Shown: positions 23,416 through 35,945, counted from the stretch's first letter. The stretch: 64,000 nucleotides of DNA from Parelaphostrongylus tenuis (GCA_019055375.1 JAHQIW010005335.1:186001-250000); one strand, 5' to 3'. Notes: generated by a model not told the origin, from the sequence alone. Numbers and translations are program-made.

Positions 23416-26400
23416 ATGTATTTCTTGTTTAGAATCCACTTAAGTTATACGAGATCTTCAACTTTAGTGAGGAGTTTAGCTGATCAGTTAAGAAATTTCC
23501 CACATTTTCAATCAGAAGAGGAACGATTATGGTTTTGCATAGGTAAATTTTTTTCAGGTTGAAATCGCAAATCAGTTTATATCAAACACGTCTTATTCAT
23601 CTGCCAGCTATACTCCATTGAATGCAATTCCGACTACGAGTAGCGAATTTACTACGAGTTTAGAGAAAATGGCTAAGTACTACTTTGAGCAGGTTGGCTA
23701 GTTTTTTTGAGTACCGTTTTTTTTTTTTTGAAATTGTTCCAGATTTTTGGACCAGTTTCAAATTATGCATATTATAGTGATTCTAGATGTATAAATTGCT
23801 CCAAATACCCTAAAATTATATAAATAAGAGCGCCTGTGCTGGAGAATAGGCGATGTATACACTTGTTTTTCCCCTTAATTCCGTCTTACATCTATTTTTC
23901 CTCTACCTTTGTAATTTTCGCTTTTCAATTATTTAGGTATTTTTTACTTAGAGAATCATGAAAAATATCCCATTATTGAGAATCCCGCGAGCTAATGCGT
24001 TTTTTTTTCTTGCAAAAATCCAGTCGCTCATCTATGTGGAATTTTTAGAGTATGTATTTTTTTTTGATGATATAGATTTTATTCGAGTTAACCCTTCCTG
24101 GGCCGTGGGCCCTTTTTCTCTGCCTCTCTTACCCACAGCGTGGGGACGCATTGAATGCATTGTTGTATTATTTCAACAGTATATTGTTGTTATTTTCCTA
24201 GTTATGTTATTATAATTTAGTTGAATATAAAAAACATATCCCACACAGGAGAAAAACGGTAATAATACGATTGAAATATACAATCATACACTCACCGATC
24301 TTCCACTCTGAGGATTAGAGATGCATAGGATATTGGTCTACGGTCTCGAATGATCAAGATCCATATCGTTTGAGCAGTACATTGTTGAATTTCTATGTCA
24401 TTGCATTATCTAGAGAAGAAAATTCTCATTCTTCGGATGAGAGTTGTAGAATCAATCAAGTAGTTAAACGTGATAAGTTATTATAAAGGAAAAGCTTACA
24501 ATAATTTCCAATGAATAACTTTTTTCTAGGGTGGTAAAATGTTCCGGCCGACGATTGCATTGTTAATGGCAAACGCGTGTAATGCTGCAGCTCCAAAAGG
24601 AGTACGGTAAAGTAATTATTAGCTGTTGCTTTCATCGCATCATATTTATAAACTTACTTCTCCTCAGGTTTTTTTGTAACCACTCAGTTCATTGAAACTA
24701 GAACTACTTAATAAGTTAAAATTACAACTTGCTCAGCTTGAGAAGTTTGCCCTTCAAAATACTCCATCGTTCATTGTGGAGCCGACCTGAGTAAGGCCAG
24801 GAGCTTTCCTTTCTCTTATCTTGTGCCGAACTTGCCCAGCAACATCTCATTGTTCTGGTGACCCGTAAAGCATCATACTTTTTTACTAGGACGTCACATA
24901 TCTGGTTAATGGATTGGTGCTGCTACCGTGCGTTTGATATCCTTGAATTTTTCACGGAACTCAAATGCACGTAGCTGGTTCCACAGGCACTTGTACCTGC
25001 GAGAGTAGTTCATCGAAGTTGATTAAGTTTCTCATGAACGTTGTTTTCTTGAGATCCATCTGAATAGCAATTATAACTGTTTGCCTAGGAATGCATGGTG
25101 ATGTGCAAAACTCTGAACCTCAGGCGGGAATTGGACTCGTTCTTCATCTTTCAAAGAGGCGCGTGCTACCATTACACCATCTAAGCCGGTGCTCTGCTAC
25201 TATCGCTCTTTTTGCAATAGCACTGACTAGCAGTTTTTCCACATCTTCTATGGGAATCGGATAGCATTGTCCACCAGATTGATGCGTGATCTGATTCATA
25301 AGCGATGATATTACTAGAGTGAAAAGCTGTTACGGTTGAACTTCCACTCACTTGGCATCCCATTCCAATTTCTGCATGGAGTTCGATAGTCGGGGGTAAA
25401 AATATTGGTGTGGAGCTTGTAGAGCCTTATATCAGCCCTTTCCTTTGAAGACAGTTTTGTTGCGGAAAGATGAGAATCTGGCTGTGGAGTCTTTCGTGAA
25501 GAATTTCTCTTCCAATGAACATCGATATCGTGGCTATTGAGAGTGTCAGTGTCCGTTTTTGTTCCATCTGAGACGAAGGTAATGCTATTTCGGTCAGTCC
25601 TATGGGAACGTTTGTGATAAATGGATTGCAGTTAGAGGATGATTGATAGTTCATAACATGTGTGAATCTCTTTTTTTGCGTAACAGCGAAGTTTTTGCGC
25701 GATATAAACGAGTTCACTTTTTTGTTTAGAACAATTTCTCAGTAGCGATATTGGTCAGGAAGAACTCTGCGGTGTATATTTCCTTATGGTACTGGACAGT
25801 GGGGGAATTCTGTTTGTATTAGTTGAGGGGAAAGCTTCTGAATTTATGAGTTCCTACAAACTTTAAAAAATGAATAAGTAAAATAATAATAGATAAATAA
25901 ATGAAATATTAAAATAAATAAGACTGAGTCTTACTTCTCATGATAAATGAAATTTTTCCCCATTCCATTTGAATCCGTAAGCGCCAATGTGTACTTCGTC
26001 AGTCTTTCTTCTGAAACCATTCTTGGTATTAGCATTACTCTGAGGTATTGGTGATGACACTAGTGGCAGCAGCTTTTCTAAAAACGCATTTTCCTCTATC
26101 TGTATCAGAAAAAAATCGTTTCATAGACGACTTGACTCTCATTTGGCCATTCTGGTGACGTCACACGTGGTTTTATGCTATCTTGCGTGTCCTCAATGTC
26201 AGTTTAGCCTCTTGGTTTCCCTAAGATGGCCCAAAATCTCAAACAGCCCTGCGTACTCGTTCTGAAATGGTGTCGTATAGGGATTTCTTTGCTATCAAAA
26301 AATAAGGTCTCTTGTTTTTCTGTGTTCTGTTAAGATGGCGAGTCTTGATGGGATCAGGTTGTGAGCTGAATTTGCATATGATTCACCTTCCATGCGTTTC

Positions 26401-29039
26401 AAAAGTATAGATCAAGTTTTGTGAGAAAAGACTCGGATCATTAGTTGATTGCATGCTTTTCCACAGCCGACCTGCTTGATACACACATGAAGAGAACATC
26501 GTGTATGCTTATACATGAAGACACGTGCCGAAAGTAGCTGTAAAGTCATAGTCTTTCCGGTGAATAGATCTGCATCTCAAGGAAATCGCAGGGTTGGTTT
26601 GACCTCGAGCTCAACTATATATCAAGCTATGCACATCACAGCACCTTAAAATATGTGTAAAGCTTTCCGCGTTGATCAATCCTTAATGGACGCGCCATGT
26701 ATTCGACTTCACCAGGCGTCGTTAGAGGTGACTGAATGCATATCTGGCCTTTACAATGACTCATGGTGGCCTACCGATGCCATGATGTCAATGCCGGTAT
26801 CCTCTCATGCCAATTCTGGCACCAATTCACCGACCATGGAGGGATGAAAGGCCAGGTGAGTCTTGAGCGCAGGATCGAGCCATTGACTACTATGCTATAT
26901 GTGTGGTATAGCTAATTATGGGCGGGAATTCCTAAGAACGTTGTATAAATGTCATACCTTTCTTTTCGACTGTTTTTTGAGTCGTCGCTCAAATCACTAT
27001 GATTCGATGACATTTTTGAGTCTTTCATGAGATCTGTCATGGCACTTATACAGTGCAAGAACGTGTTTCAGCAGTACAGAGTCGTCAATTGCATATTGCC
27101 TTTGATTCAGTTAGTTCCGCGAGAAGATACCCTATGTAAGGAACCGACACCGAAATGTTTACACTTGCCGCTAGGTGATAAAATCATCCAACGGGCAGTG
27201 TTGTACAGTCGGTGTCGATTCCACTATATAGGGGATATCTTCCCTCTGAACTGATTGAACCGAAAAGCACTGTGCAACTGACTACGTTCCGTAATTGTTG
27301 AATATTGCAGGTTAGAATGCGGCCTCTGAAGAAGTTTCTCTTAATCAGTACAAAATTGGTATGATTAGTGAGATGATTCACACTGCTAGTTTGGTACATG
27401 ATGATGTGATCGATGGTGCAGATACCAGACGTGGAAGCGCCTCAGTCAATGCGATTTTGGGGCAATAAGATGGTAAAATTCCCGTTTATTTCGTAAATTT
27501 GCTTGTCACCGTTGTTATCGTTTGGAACCTTATTTCAGGCCGTATTAGTCGGTGATTTCATTCTCGCACGAGCAACCCAGATATTGTGTTCTATCAATAG
27601 GCCCAATGTTATTTCAGTTATGGCATCAATAATTGAAGATTTAGTTATGGTAATGAGTTTCTTCCACCCTTCAGTCTTCTTGTAGTAGCTTAAGACTCGT
27701 CTTGTTGCTTTTTCAGTCCTTCTCTCTGAGAGAGAAACAGTTTGGTGTTCGCATTCTCGTCTTCTATCATCGCATCCACTGTGATTCACGTTGTAGACGT
27801 TTTGTAATTTTAGGGAGAATTTATGCAAATGACTTCGAAAGTAGGGACAACAGATGACTCAATGGGAGCAGTACCTGCAAAAAACCTTCAGGAAAACTGC
27901 TAGTCTCTTTGCGAACACTTGTAAAAGTGTTGCATTATTAGCCGGTTCGTTATTTCTTGTCGTCGTTTTATCAATTTTTTACGTGGTCAACATAGAGTTT
28001 TAGTGGTGATGACATCTGTAGTTCTTTTCTCATCATGATTTCTTTTTGAATTCACTGGAAAATTCATGCAGAAGGTACTGCTGATCTACAGTGGCGTGCA
28101 TCCGAATATGGACGACATTTGGGGATGGCTTTTCAGCTGATCGATGACGTTCTCGATTTCATTTCATCCGCTGATATAGTTGGAAAACCTGTTTCTGCTG
28201 ATCTTAGATTAGGTTTGTTAATTCTTTCATTTCACTCTGTTTCCTGTTATTCATAATTTTGTCTTCACGTTTTTTTTTCACAAGCGGAAGGTTTCAGATT
28301 AAGGAAAAACTGATTTCTCGGTTTTTATGTCTTGAGAATATATTTAAAGGTCTTGCGACCGGACCTGTAATACTTGCTGCCCAGCAATATCCAGAACTGA
28401 ATATTTTGATGGCGAGAAAATTCTCTGAACGAGGAGACGTGGATAGAGCAAGAAATATCGTTTTAAATTCAGATGGAATAACGAGGACACGAAAACTCGC
28501 TCAACAGCATTCACAAGATGCTGCACGTCTAGTTAGTTACTCTTTCTGTCTTATTAGTCAGCTTTTTTCATTTCTTGTCGATCAGAAATTCTGGAGAGAA
28601 TGACCATTTTCCCATAAGGTAAATGTAGTTGGGTTTTTTTAAATCTGAAATTGAGCTCGTATATATAATCAAACTAACTGGTTTTTTTGAGTTTTGAAGT
28701 GTTCAAGGAAAAAATGTTTCCTTCCTTAGGTTTATCAGATGAATATCGTAACTTCATTATCATATTCTGGAGACAGTATTTTGATATTTTGTGAAGATTG
28801 GACCGCTCATTGAAAGTCTTTACTTTATGAGAATATAGCTAATTATTGATGGTTTTTTCGAGTTCATTATGGTCAACTGTCACGTGTGTGGAAGCGTAAC
28901 AAATTAGAGGTGGCTAAATATAGACAGAGCTCTTCATTTCTGATAACAGCGATTTTAGGCGGCTACATTACCGAATGGAGAAGGTGCCGCTGATGTCCTT
29001 GTAGATTTTGCGCTTTCACAAATTGATAGACAGTCATAG
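23416..29039 (+). CDS. coq-1: COQ1, mitochondrial polyprenyl diphosphate synthase, 9 exons
   Basis: Exons: 23416-23466, 23558-23692, 24530-24606, 27311-27472, 27539-27649, 27814-27944, 28072-28212, 28350-28531, 28959-29039; about 355 residues. Makes the all-trans polyprenyl tail of ubiquinone, and of rhodoquinone in worms that have it. Key signs: GGKMFRP (substrate binding), SLVHDDVID with the first Asp-rich motif (about 118-122), [17 protein letters not shown], the second Asp-rich motif FQLIDDVLD (about 246-250), then GKP, LATGPV and GDVDRAR. Ala five residues before the first Asp fits a long-chain product. The short Arg-bearing N-terminus looks like a mitochondrial presequence; exon 1 is the least certain and an in-frame ATG at 23353 is an alternative. 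Oddities: extra T in 27455-27458, extra G in 27864-27866, and an unresolved phase clash at the exon 3/4 junction. Intron 3 (2.7 kb) holds two SINEs and a hammerhead-like repeat. Confidence 0.92.
24087..24357. repeat. MITE, copy 4, in coq-1 intron 2
   Basis: The left end GTTAACCCTTCCTGGGCCGTGG answers the right end CTACGGTCTCGAATGATCAA. It has CAGCGTGGGGACGC subterminal sequence and an AT-rich centre similar to the 10159 copy. Confidence 0.7.
25110..25190 (-). repeat. tRNA-derived SINE unit (family A), in coq-1 intron 3
   Basis: The - strand gives an A box (GATGGTGTAATGGTAGCACG) and a degenerate B box (GAGTCCAATTCCCGCC). Single, unpaired copy. Confidence 0.55.
26655..26905 (-). repeat. tRNA-derived SINE family B, in coq-1 intron 3
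   Basis: 3' end motif CGCGTTGATCAATCC at 26668 and body motifs CATATCTGGCCTTTACAATG and ATGGAGGGATG on the + strand; the tRNA-like head near 26860-26905 is worn. Confidence 0.7.
27053..27094 (-). ncRNA. Hammerhead-ribozyme-like motif, copy C, decayed
   Basis: Read on the - strand: stem I 5' strand ATGCAA (27094-27089), core TTGACGA (27088-27082), a weak stem II region, GAAA (27069-27066), a short linker, then stem I 3' strand TTGCAC (27058-27053). The two stem I strands pair over five bases (TGCAA with TTGCA), whereas sister copies have TGCTA with TAGCA; this is a compensatory change. The first core base is T, not C, and stem II is lost, so catalysis is unlikely. Lies in coq-1 intron 3, antisense to the gene. 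The homologous repeat extends to about 27250. Confidence 0.4.
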
Positions 29040-29904
29040 CTTACGATTCTCGTCTTTGTTCGACTATCTACTTTCTAGGTTCTCTTAGTCATTCCTTTAG
29101 TAGGTTTATTGTAAATACCTGCCATTCACTTCAGTGTACTACCTAACTATTCAAGAAAGCTGCCTCGTTCATTGTTCTTTCAATAGAATTTCTCGAGTTT
29201 GTTTTACTTCCGTAATCTTTGCGAATAGGGTTACAAAGCCAAAGCCATACGAATTATTGATTTCGTGAATTATATTGACTTTTTCATGTTGCTGATGAAC
29301 TTTTAGACCAGAAAATCAATCCGTTTTCTTAGTTTCAGGACCAGAATGTGATACGGTGGTGAAGTCCTAAGTAATAGATAGGTATTATTAGACAGGTACT
29401 GAGTACTGGCATTTGTTACCTGTGAATCTCCTGTTTTTAAACGTTGTTGATTTCCATTCGATAGATTGTTGCATATTTGTATAAAATGGGATAATATGAG
29501 AGTAGGCTACTAGTTTCATAAATGTGGTGTTCTTGATCTTACAGTGCAGTCACAAAATGTGAAAAACATTGTTTGTGGTTGTAAGTAAGCTTCCTTTTCT
29601 AGGCGGTTTTCGTCCACGTCCGTGCGATTTCAAAAATTAACTAGATGAGATTTTACTAGTACTAGAGTTTCCTATCTAGCTTAATGAGTAATAGGACTCC
29701 GTTCCATAGTGTCTTTGCAACTAGTTTTTTTCTAATTTATTCAATTAATTTTCTTGAAATTAGTGTTTACTATTCCTTAGCAAAGGCTATTGTGAAAGAC
29801 AAAAAGCAATAAAAATGATATTCGAAAGACGATCAGTAAATTGTTGGAAGAAGACGAGACATATTTGCCGTAAGATAAAAGTTTATCCTTTCGAAAACCG
29901 TAAA
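29040..29904. other. 3' flank of coq-1, no gene recognised
   Basis: AT-rich. I see no clear AATAAA close to the stop codon and no splice-flanked coding stretch. Confidence 0.5.
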
Positions 29905-30095
29905 GAGCACTTTGCTTTTCACCACGCGACGTCAAGTCTCACTCAGGTACTGTAATGGCGGCGTCGCGTCTCATGGGAACGCAGGCAGGCAGCCAGACAA
30001 ACATGTACGGTGAAAGTCGTGTCTCGTGAGGACCACGGCGCGACGCGGTTTGCGTATTGATGGTGGTACCCAAAAGGTTTTCCCGCTCAAATTGT
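29905..30095. repeat. GC-rich palindromic element, copy 2
   Basis: Shares CGCGACGTCAAGTCTCAC, TACTGTAATGGCGGCGTCGCG-like sequence and GCAGGCAGCCAGACA with 16080-16275. Much higher GC than its flanks. Confidence 0.5.
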
Positions 30096-30461
30096 TGTTT
30101 GGCAATCGCTGTGTGATTTATTTCTCGATTGATGTGTTTTGTGAGATTTCACCTCATATGACAACAGTCAGCTTTGTAGGCTGAGAGGGAAGCAATAACA
30201 GTTATGATCTTTTTTCAAAAGAAATGGAATAATTTAAAATGCAGTATGGAAAATGACACATTCCTACATCTATTCACCAAGCGAGAGTTAGTCTACAAGT
30301 TATCACGAGGATGGATTTCTCTCTTGGTTAGTGTTGCTTTCCTTTTTCGGAGTGTTGCAAAGCTAGAATGAAACAGACAAGCATTACAGCTGTTTTCTCC
30401 TAGATTTTTGGTAATATCAACCAGAGAGACCAGGCCTCTATCAGATCATTCTGAAAAAAAA

Positions 30462-30755
30462 AGCTCTCAGCGTTGATCAAATTTTGAGGGATGCACCATG
30501 CATTCGTCTTCAATTTTCAACTTAGTTTGAGGTGACTGAATGCACATCTGGCCTTTGCAATGACTGACGGTGGCTTTCCCCTGAACCCAGCCAGTGCTGC
30601 TCATCCTCCCAGACAAGTCTGAGACCAGTTTGATTGATACCAATCACCGACCACTGTAGGATGGATGGCTTAGTGAGTTATGAGCGCGTGATCGAACCAC
30701 GGACCTTAAGTGTGACACAGATCACCTCTGACCATTGCATCACGTGTGCTCTCAT
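30462..30755 (-). repeat. tRNA-derived SINE family B
   Basis: Body motifs CTCTCAGCGTTGATCAAATT, GAATGCACATCTGGCCTTTG and CATCCTCCCAGACAAGTCTG are all present in order. The tRNA-like head is at 30690-30755 on the - strand. Confidence 0.75.
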
Positions 30756-32162
30756 AGCATTGTTAGGGCTGGAATAGTTGCTATAATATAACCATTGACT
30801 TGACTTGTAGCAAATGCTTAATAGAGATCAGTAAATGCTTCAGTGAGAGAGCTTGGTCTTGTGTGCAGCAAATCTTCTTGGGGACTCACGATTACTCCAC
30901 TCGACAGAACATCGAACACTATATCCTAATGATCTGTTAATACCTGCTTAAATGGATGATTGACTGATGCAGTTCATCACTGACATTCAGTGAGAAAGGG
31001 ACAATTTTCAAGTAACAGTGGAATACGCACCCCTGTGGTTATGGTGGCGACGATGGAATGAAGAGAAAGAGCTTTTTGTACTTGGTTTCTGTAAATAAGC
31101 ATAAGTTTGCTAAAAGTGTAGGTTTTGAACATAAATGTAAAAGGCGAAGCCATTAATAATAGATGAAACCGGTTAGCTAGTTTTTTCAGTGAGGCTAGTT
31201 TTTATCGAAAACGAATGGCTCTGATGTTTGGCGATAAGGTAGCCATTGCTTAATGTGTCCTAATGCTGCATAAAAAAAGCTTTAGGATATCTGATTCATT
31301 TCATTTTGACGATAATGCTAAGTGGAAAGGAATTCAATGTAGCCTGATAGAATGTTTTGAGTCAGGCTTTCACGAGGTCAGGTATGGCACCTCTAGGGCA
31401 AGACGTAGGTTCCGACTGTCTCCCAAACCTCAATCAGTAACACGTGCTATTCGGCTCACCCCTACTATCAGAGGGAATCGACGTCAGAAAAGTATCACTC
31501 CACGTCAAGTTGAATAATCACTTGATGTTGCGTCTTTCAGAGTAATTGATAGTCGATTGCATGACGTGCGGCTGTTACGTGTGCATATGAAACAATACCT
31601 TTCAATCAACTTTTTTTAGATCTCGCTTGAAAAAAAATTGAATATAGTCTCATAGAATGTTTTGTGATATGCGAAGAGTCACATTGGGTATAAATTTGAA
31701 TAAATTCACTTTTCCGTTGAATTTCAATCTTTTCCTCAAAAGAGGTAGAAGTAAAATGGAATATGACAATGCAATGAATTTATAATAATTTCTCCAATGC
31801 TACTTGTCTACTATGGTTCTATAAAATCGCTTCCAAGGATTAGAAGATTGAAGGAATAAAAAACTACTGGTGGAAATTGCATTGCCATCAAGGATTTCTA
31901 GGAATACAAATCCTTGAAAAGGCGATGTTTATGAGAAATTGATGGAAATAGCATTTGTAATAAGAAACTTTTTATGTTGTCACTGCATATGATCGAAAAA
32001 ATTGACACAAAAAACTTGAGAAAGTAATGAGTTTGGAATATCGTAAAAGATTCGCTTCAAAGAGATATACGGGAATTTGAGTAGAAATATTGGACGGTGA
32101 TTGAATATGAATTTTTCAAAATAAAGAAAAAAGGCTGTTGTTTCAATTTGCTGTGACTTGAG

Positions 32163-32459
32163 ATGGGATGCAGTCATTACGTAAAAACGATTCACCTGGA
32201 TCGCCCGGTTGGATATCACCAGTACAACATATCTCGTCATCCTGAGATTGGAGAACTCGATTATGAGATCTGTTCAATCTCGTTGAATGCCACAATAAAG
32301 AATTTTTGCATGAGACTTTTTATTAGTGCTTTTTATGAGAAGATGCCAGCGGATAGTTCCTACAGAGCGGACGAATCGCTAAAAGGAACTCATTTCGATG
32401 CTCATGTCCCGTTAGGTATTATTACAGGAACGAGCCTTCGGAAAACACACCATGTTTAG
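32163..32459 (+). CDS. Open stretch, weak candidate exon
   Basis: A 98-codon open frame containing RPVGYHQYNISRHPEIGELD and MPADSSYRADESLKGTHFDA, with a somewhat protein-like composition. I see no domain, no repeat match in the window and no convincing splice sites. It may be chance. Confidence 0.15.
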   Translation: MGCSHYVKTIHLDRPVGYHQYNISRHPEIGELDYEICSISLNATIKNFCMRLFISAFYEKMPADSSYRADESLKGTHFDAHVPLGIITGTSLRKTHHV

Positions 32460-32764
32460 ACGTCAAGAGCTCGTGCACCGTAATGGAAGGGCCATGTAAT
32501 GAATAGAGGGTTAATTTCGATCCGGCAATCAAGACGAATTAAGCTTTCCCTAATCCTGTCAACAACATCACTGATCAATTTTTTGTTGTGATGACTTAAG
32601 AATATGTTGGTAATATGGCCTTTCCAGGATAATAGGAATAAAATCTTACCAATTCAGTACCATATCCGATTGAAAATATGCTAGGGAGAGGCGACAATCT
32701 TTTTCAGAAGAGCCGTCACTGCAAAAATATATCGCGAAGAATTTTTGCTTCTGTAGTAATTTAC

Positions 32765-32849
32765 TGGGATGTGGACGGTTTAGATGAGAAGATGGGCGAG
32801 ATTTCCGCCGACGAGATAAAATTCCCACTAGTCCAGCTATAGCCGCCAT
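32765..32849 (-). CDS. Candidate first exon, hydrophobic N-terminus
   Basis: The - strand frame starts ACCATGG and encodes MAAIAGLVGILSRRRKSRP and a few more residues, ending at a donor (CCCA|GTAAAT). A TTTTTGCAG acceptor follows about 50 nt later. The next exon (to about 32650, ending in GTAAGA) does not keep the phase with the sequence as given. A hydrophobic stretch followed by a basic cluster would suit a signal anchor. Function unknown. Confidence 0.2.
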
Positions 32850-33227
32850 GGTAAGAAGTATTGTAGAGTTTGGCAAATTGAAAAATTTTCATATGCCTTT
32901 CTTCTGTGATGTCCGATGACTTGACAATTTTTCTATTCAATTATTTTGTCGATTTTTCCACAGATCAAATACCAGATGTTTTTGCCTAGGTTGAAAAACT
33001 AGAGAAGAGACCGGACAGTATAAATTATTGAGTGATGGTCATCTTCTCCAATACTATGAATGCAAATAATGAACTTACTGAAGATCGTGAAGCCTCATTG
33101 AGACAGAAAGCAATGATAATCATCACTTAATGCAGATCCGTCTTTTCTATCTCATCTTCCTCAAGCACGCCATCCTTTTCTATTCATCATTTCGAACACA
33201 AACTATACTTTGAAGGATCTCTAAAAT

Positions 33228-33450
33228 AAGGATGAAGTTCTTTGCGTTAATTAATATCTGAGCGATATGCTATTTACAACGGCTCGGACAGTTCACTCAT
33301 GTAACAAGACTGTGCTGCAGTCTCCATAGACAAGTGTGAGCCCAATTTACGATCAGAAAGCTTGGTAAGCCTAGGATGTAAGACTGAGCCAGTGACCACC
33401 CGTGTGGTGCATGACACCTCTGACTACTGCGCCGCACGCTCTCTTCTCAA
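33228..33450 (-). repeat. tRNA-derived SINE family B, diverged
   Basis: Weak but ordered matches to the body (GACAAGTGTGAGCCCAATTTACG, then AGCTTGGTAAGCC) and to the tRNA-like head near 33395-33440. Strongly diverged. Confidence 0.5.
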
Positions 33451-34124
33451 GCCTAGTAGCAGTTAGTTTTTTGAGTAGCGAATCAGAAACGAGGTGGTTT
33501 TGGTTAAAAAAAAAAAAATTTTCGTCCTAATCTCGATCTGTGCTAATTTTGTCAGGAAGGGAAGAATATGAGTTTTCTATATCCATTTGTTCATTTATAC
33601 ATATATTCACTCATTTCGGGCTTGTAGAAGTTGGTGGTTGTGTATTATATGAAAGGAAATGTCGAGAACTAATCATGAGGAGAGAAATCGGCCTCAAAAG
33701 ATTAGGAAGATAATGTTCTTCCATATTGCCACAAAGTGAAATGGAGGTTTTCATTACAAGACGTCAAGATCTCCCGGATTGACACAACTTCATTAATTTC
33801 ATCGGAGAAATAGGAGATCTTAATGAAGAAGCGCTGCTATTTTATAATACGATAAACTTTCTTTCTTTGCACAAAATCCAGCAATCCCACTGGAGTGCTC
33901 TGATTGTGATGTCAGCACAAAATGCCCTTCACTGATCATAACATTTGTGGAAGCAATCCAATCTAGTCTCTAAGTATAAACTTTCCCTTGTAATGCATTG
34001 TTTACAGCACGAAAGAAGCTAAGTGTATTGCTTAATTCCCTCCAAATTTATTGCTTCATAGCAGTGGTGCGATGTTGGAGTATTAACTTGAGAAGATTGA
34101 GAGTGATACACAAAAATTCAATCT

Positions 34125-34196
34125 CACGAGGGAATTGAACCAGCGTTTCACCCTCATCAAGGACGCGTGCTACTTATTACACCACCAAAACCCACC
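34125..34196 (-). repeat. tRNA-derived SINE unit (family A), single
   Basis: On the - strand: A-box-like GGTGGTGTAATAAGTAGCACG and B-box-like GGTTCAATTCCC. Unpaired. Confidence 0.5.
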
Positions 34197-34529
34197 AAAT
34201 TATGAACACCCTTCGATAGCTGCAGGTATTGATGACTTCCCATTTTCTTCTACTCCATAGGTAATTGATTTAGATGGTATGATTATCTGCGCAGTAGACA
34301 GTAGCACCATTGTAGCGCTCAATGACAAGACTAAGATTCAAGATGTTTCACCTTTGGACAAGTCCTTGTCAACGAATGTATAGAGAGGTATGTGAAGCTT
34401 AGTTACTGATAGCTGTGTTGAAAATTATATTGGAAAGGAAATAGACTTTAATCTGCACCATCTTTCCCTTCACTGAGTGCGTAGTGTTTGGTGCGATTGG
34501 TTAAAGAGTATGTTTCGTCCACGTATCAG

Positions 34530-34824
34530 AGGAGCGCATGTGGCCTGTTGGTTAGAGGTGCTTTGCGTCGCACGACGTCAATGGTTCATTCTCGCTCTCA
34601 CGGCTCACCGAGCCATCCATCCTCCGGGGTCGGTAAATTGGTACCGAACTGGTTTCAGACTTGTTCTAGGAGGATATGCGGCACTGACTCGGTTCAGCGA
34701 GAGGCCATCGCGAGTCATTGTAAAGGCCAGATATGCATTCAATCACCTAAAACGAAGCTCAGAATTGAAGACGAATGCAGGATTCACCTTCGGAGATTGA
34801 TTAACGCCAACAGCTTTATCATTT
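34530..34824 (+). repeat. tRNA-derived SINE family B, full copy
   Basis: Head GCGCATGTGGCCTGTTGGTTAG. Body through GAGCCATCCATCCTCCGGGG, GACTCGGTTCAGCGAGAGG and CGAGTCATTGTAAAGGCC, ending GGAGATTGATTAACGCC. The 107- and 126-codon open frames over it are SINE sequence, not genes. Confidence 0.8.
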
Positions 34825-35834
34825 ATCCTTTTATCAGGGTTGCTCAGTGTTGTTTGCTTAGCACCTGAGCAGCGTCATATACTCTTTCCCCGGCTCTTCG
34901 TAACAAATTCTGACAATCAGGTCGTTCGATCCCTTGATATGTACGCGACGGAGTGACTAGGTTTTCTCTTCATCAATTATCGCTAAGACACATCACTTAT
35001 CCGGCTTTGCTGATTCACAACATCTTCACATTTCCGGCAATATCCCGCATCTTTGATAAAAAGTAGAGTTTCGATTAAACGTAATCTCAGTTTCTGAGAA
35101 TCAATGATACTTATTTTTTTATGACGAGCGCAAGCGCAAGCGCAAGCAAAATTTCCATCACGCTGGTATTTTACTGCTGATGAGTTTTTTCTGCACGGTA
35201 TTATCAAGAGGAAACAAAAACAATGAAAGGAAAAGATATGATGATGACAATCATTTATTTCATTCTAAGACTGTTATTGTTTTCTTTCATCTTTTCAGCT
35301 GCAAACATTTCGCTTCATTTCACAAAATTATCCATGAATTGACGATTAACGACGATTCAAACATCATTAATGAACTGAATTCAGTGTCAGCTGCTGAACA
35401 TCAGCCAATTGTTTGATGCTAAATTTGGAGTTATGTCGGATGACGACATTTCCAGTCATTTTTTTCTTGAGAAAGAAAAGAAATAGGAAGGAAAAAGTAA
35501 AAAATCATCTGGAAAAAAGAGCAACGAGAGAGAATCCATGCATCACATCGTCAAAATCAGCAGTGTACTAGAGATTTTCCTGATGAGTTTAGTACAATAG
35601 AAAGAAATCATTACACTTTTTTAGTTGTCGACGCACACTTCACAAAGAGTTCCCCTTTACCGTATCCTCAATTAGTCATAATGGGCAATCTGCAAAAGTC
35701 GAAACGAATAGGTTTAGGAGTGGTTCTGATGTTATTAATTACTTTCTAGTTACCAAATTCTCTTACAAAACTCTTAATCATATTAACCAGAATGTGAACA
35801 GATGCACAATAACGTAGAAAGAACTAAAACATTC

Positions 35835-35945
35835 TGTTTTAATCAAGTCTCTCGGATAGTGCATGTATTTTAATTCATTCGTGGTGTTCTAGAGGTGAGT
35901 GAATGCATACTTGATCTATGCAATCACTTTCGAGCTCCCGATATA
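35835..35945 (-). repeat. tRNA-derived SINE family B, 3' part only
   Basis: Contains TCTCTCGGATAGTGCATG and GAGGTGAGTGAATGCAT. The head is missing. Directly followed by a fuller copy. Confidence 0.5.

Noticed and set aside
9797..29039. ERp44 and coq-1 as one nematode operon
   Set aside because: Same strand, but 8.4 kb apart with many repeats between; nematode operon spacing is usually a few hundred bases at most.
34500..34525. GGACGAAAC on the - strand as another hammerhead
   Set aside because: It is preceded by CTGATAC, which lacks the G8-A9 of the core, and no stem II pairs.
34477..34868. Two overlapping frames of 107 and 126 codons
   Set aside because: Both lie almost wholly within a full SINE B copy.
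35570..35610. CTGATGAG ... GAAA as a hammerhead
   Set aside because: No complementary stem II and no stem I partners around it.
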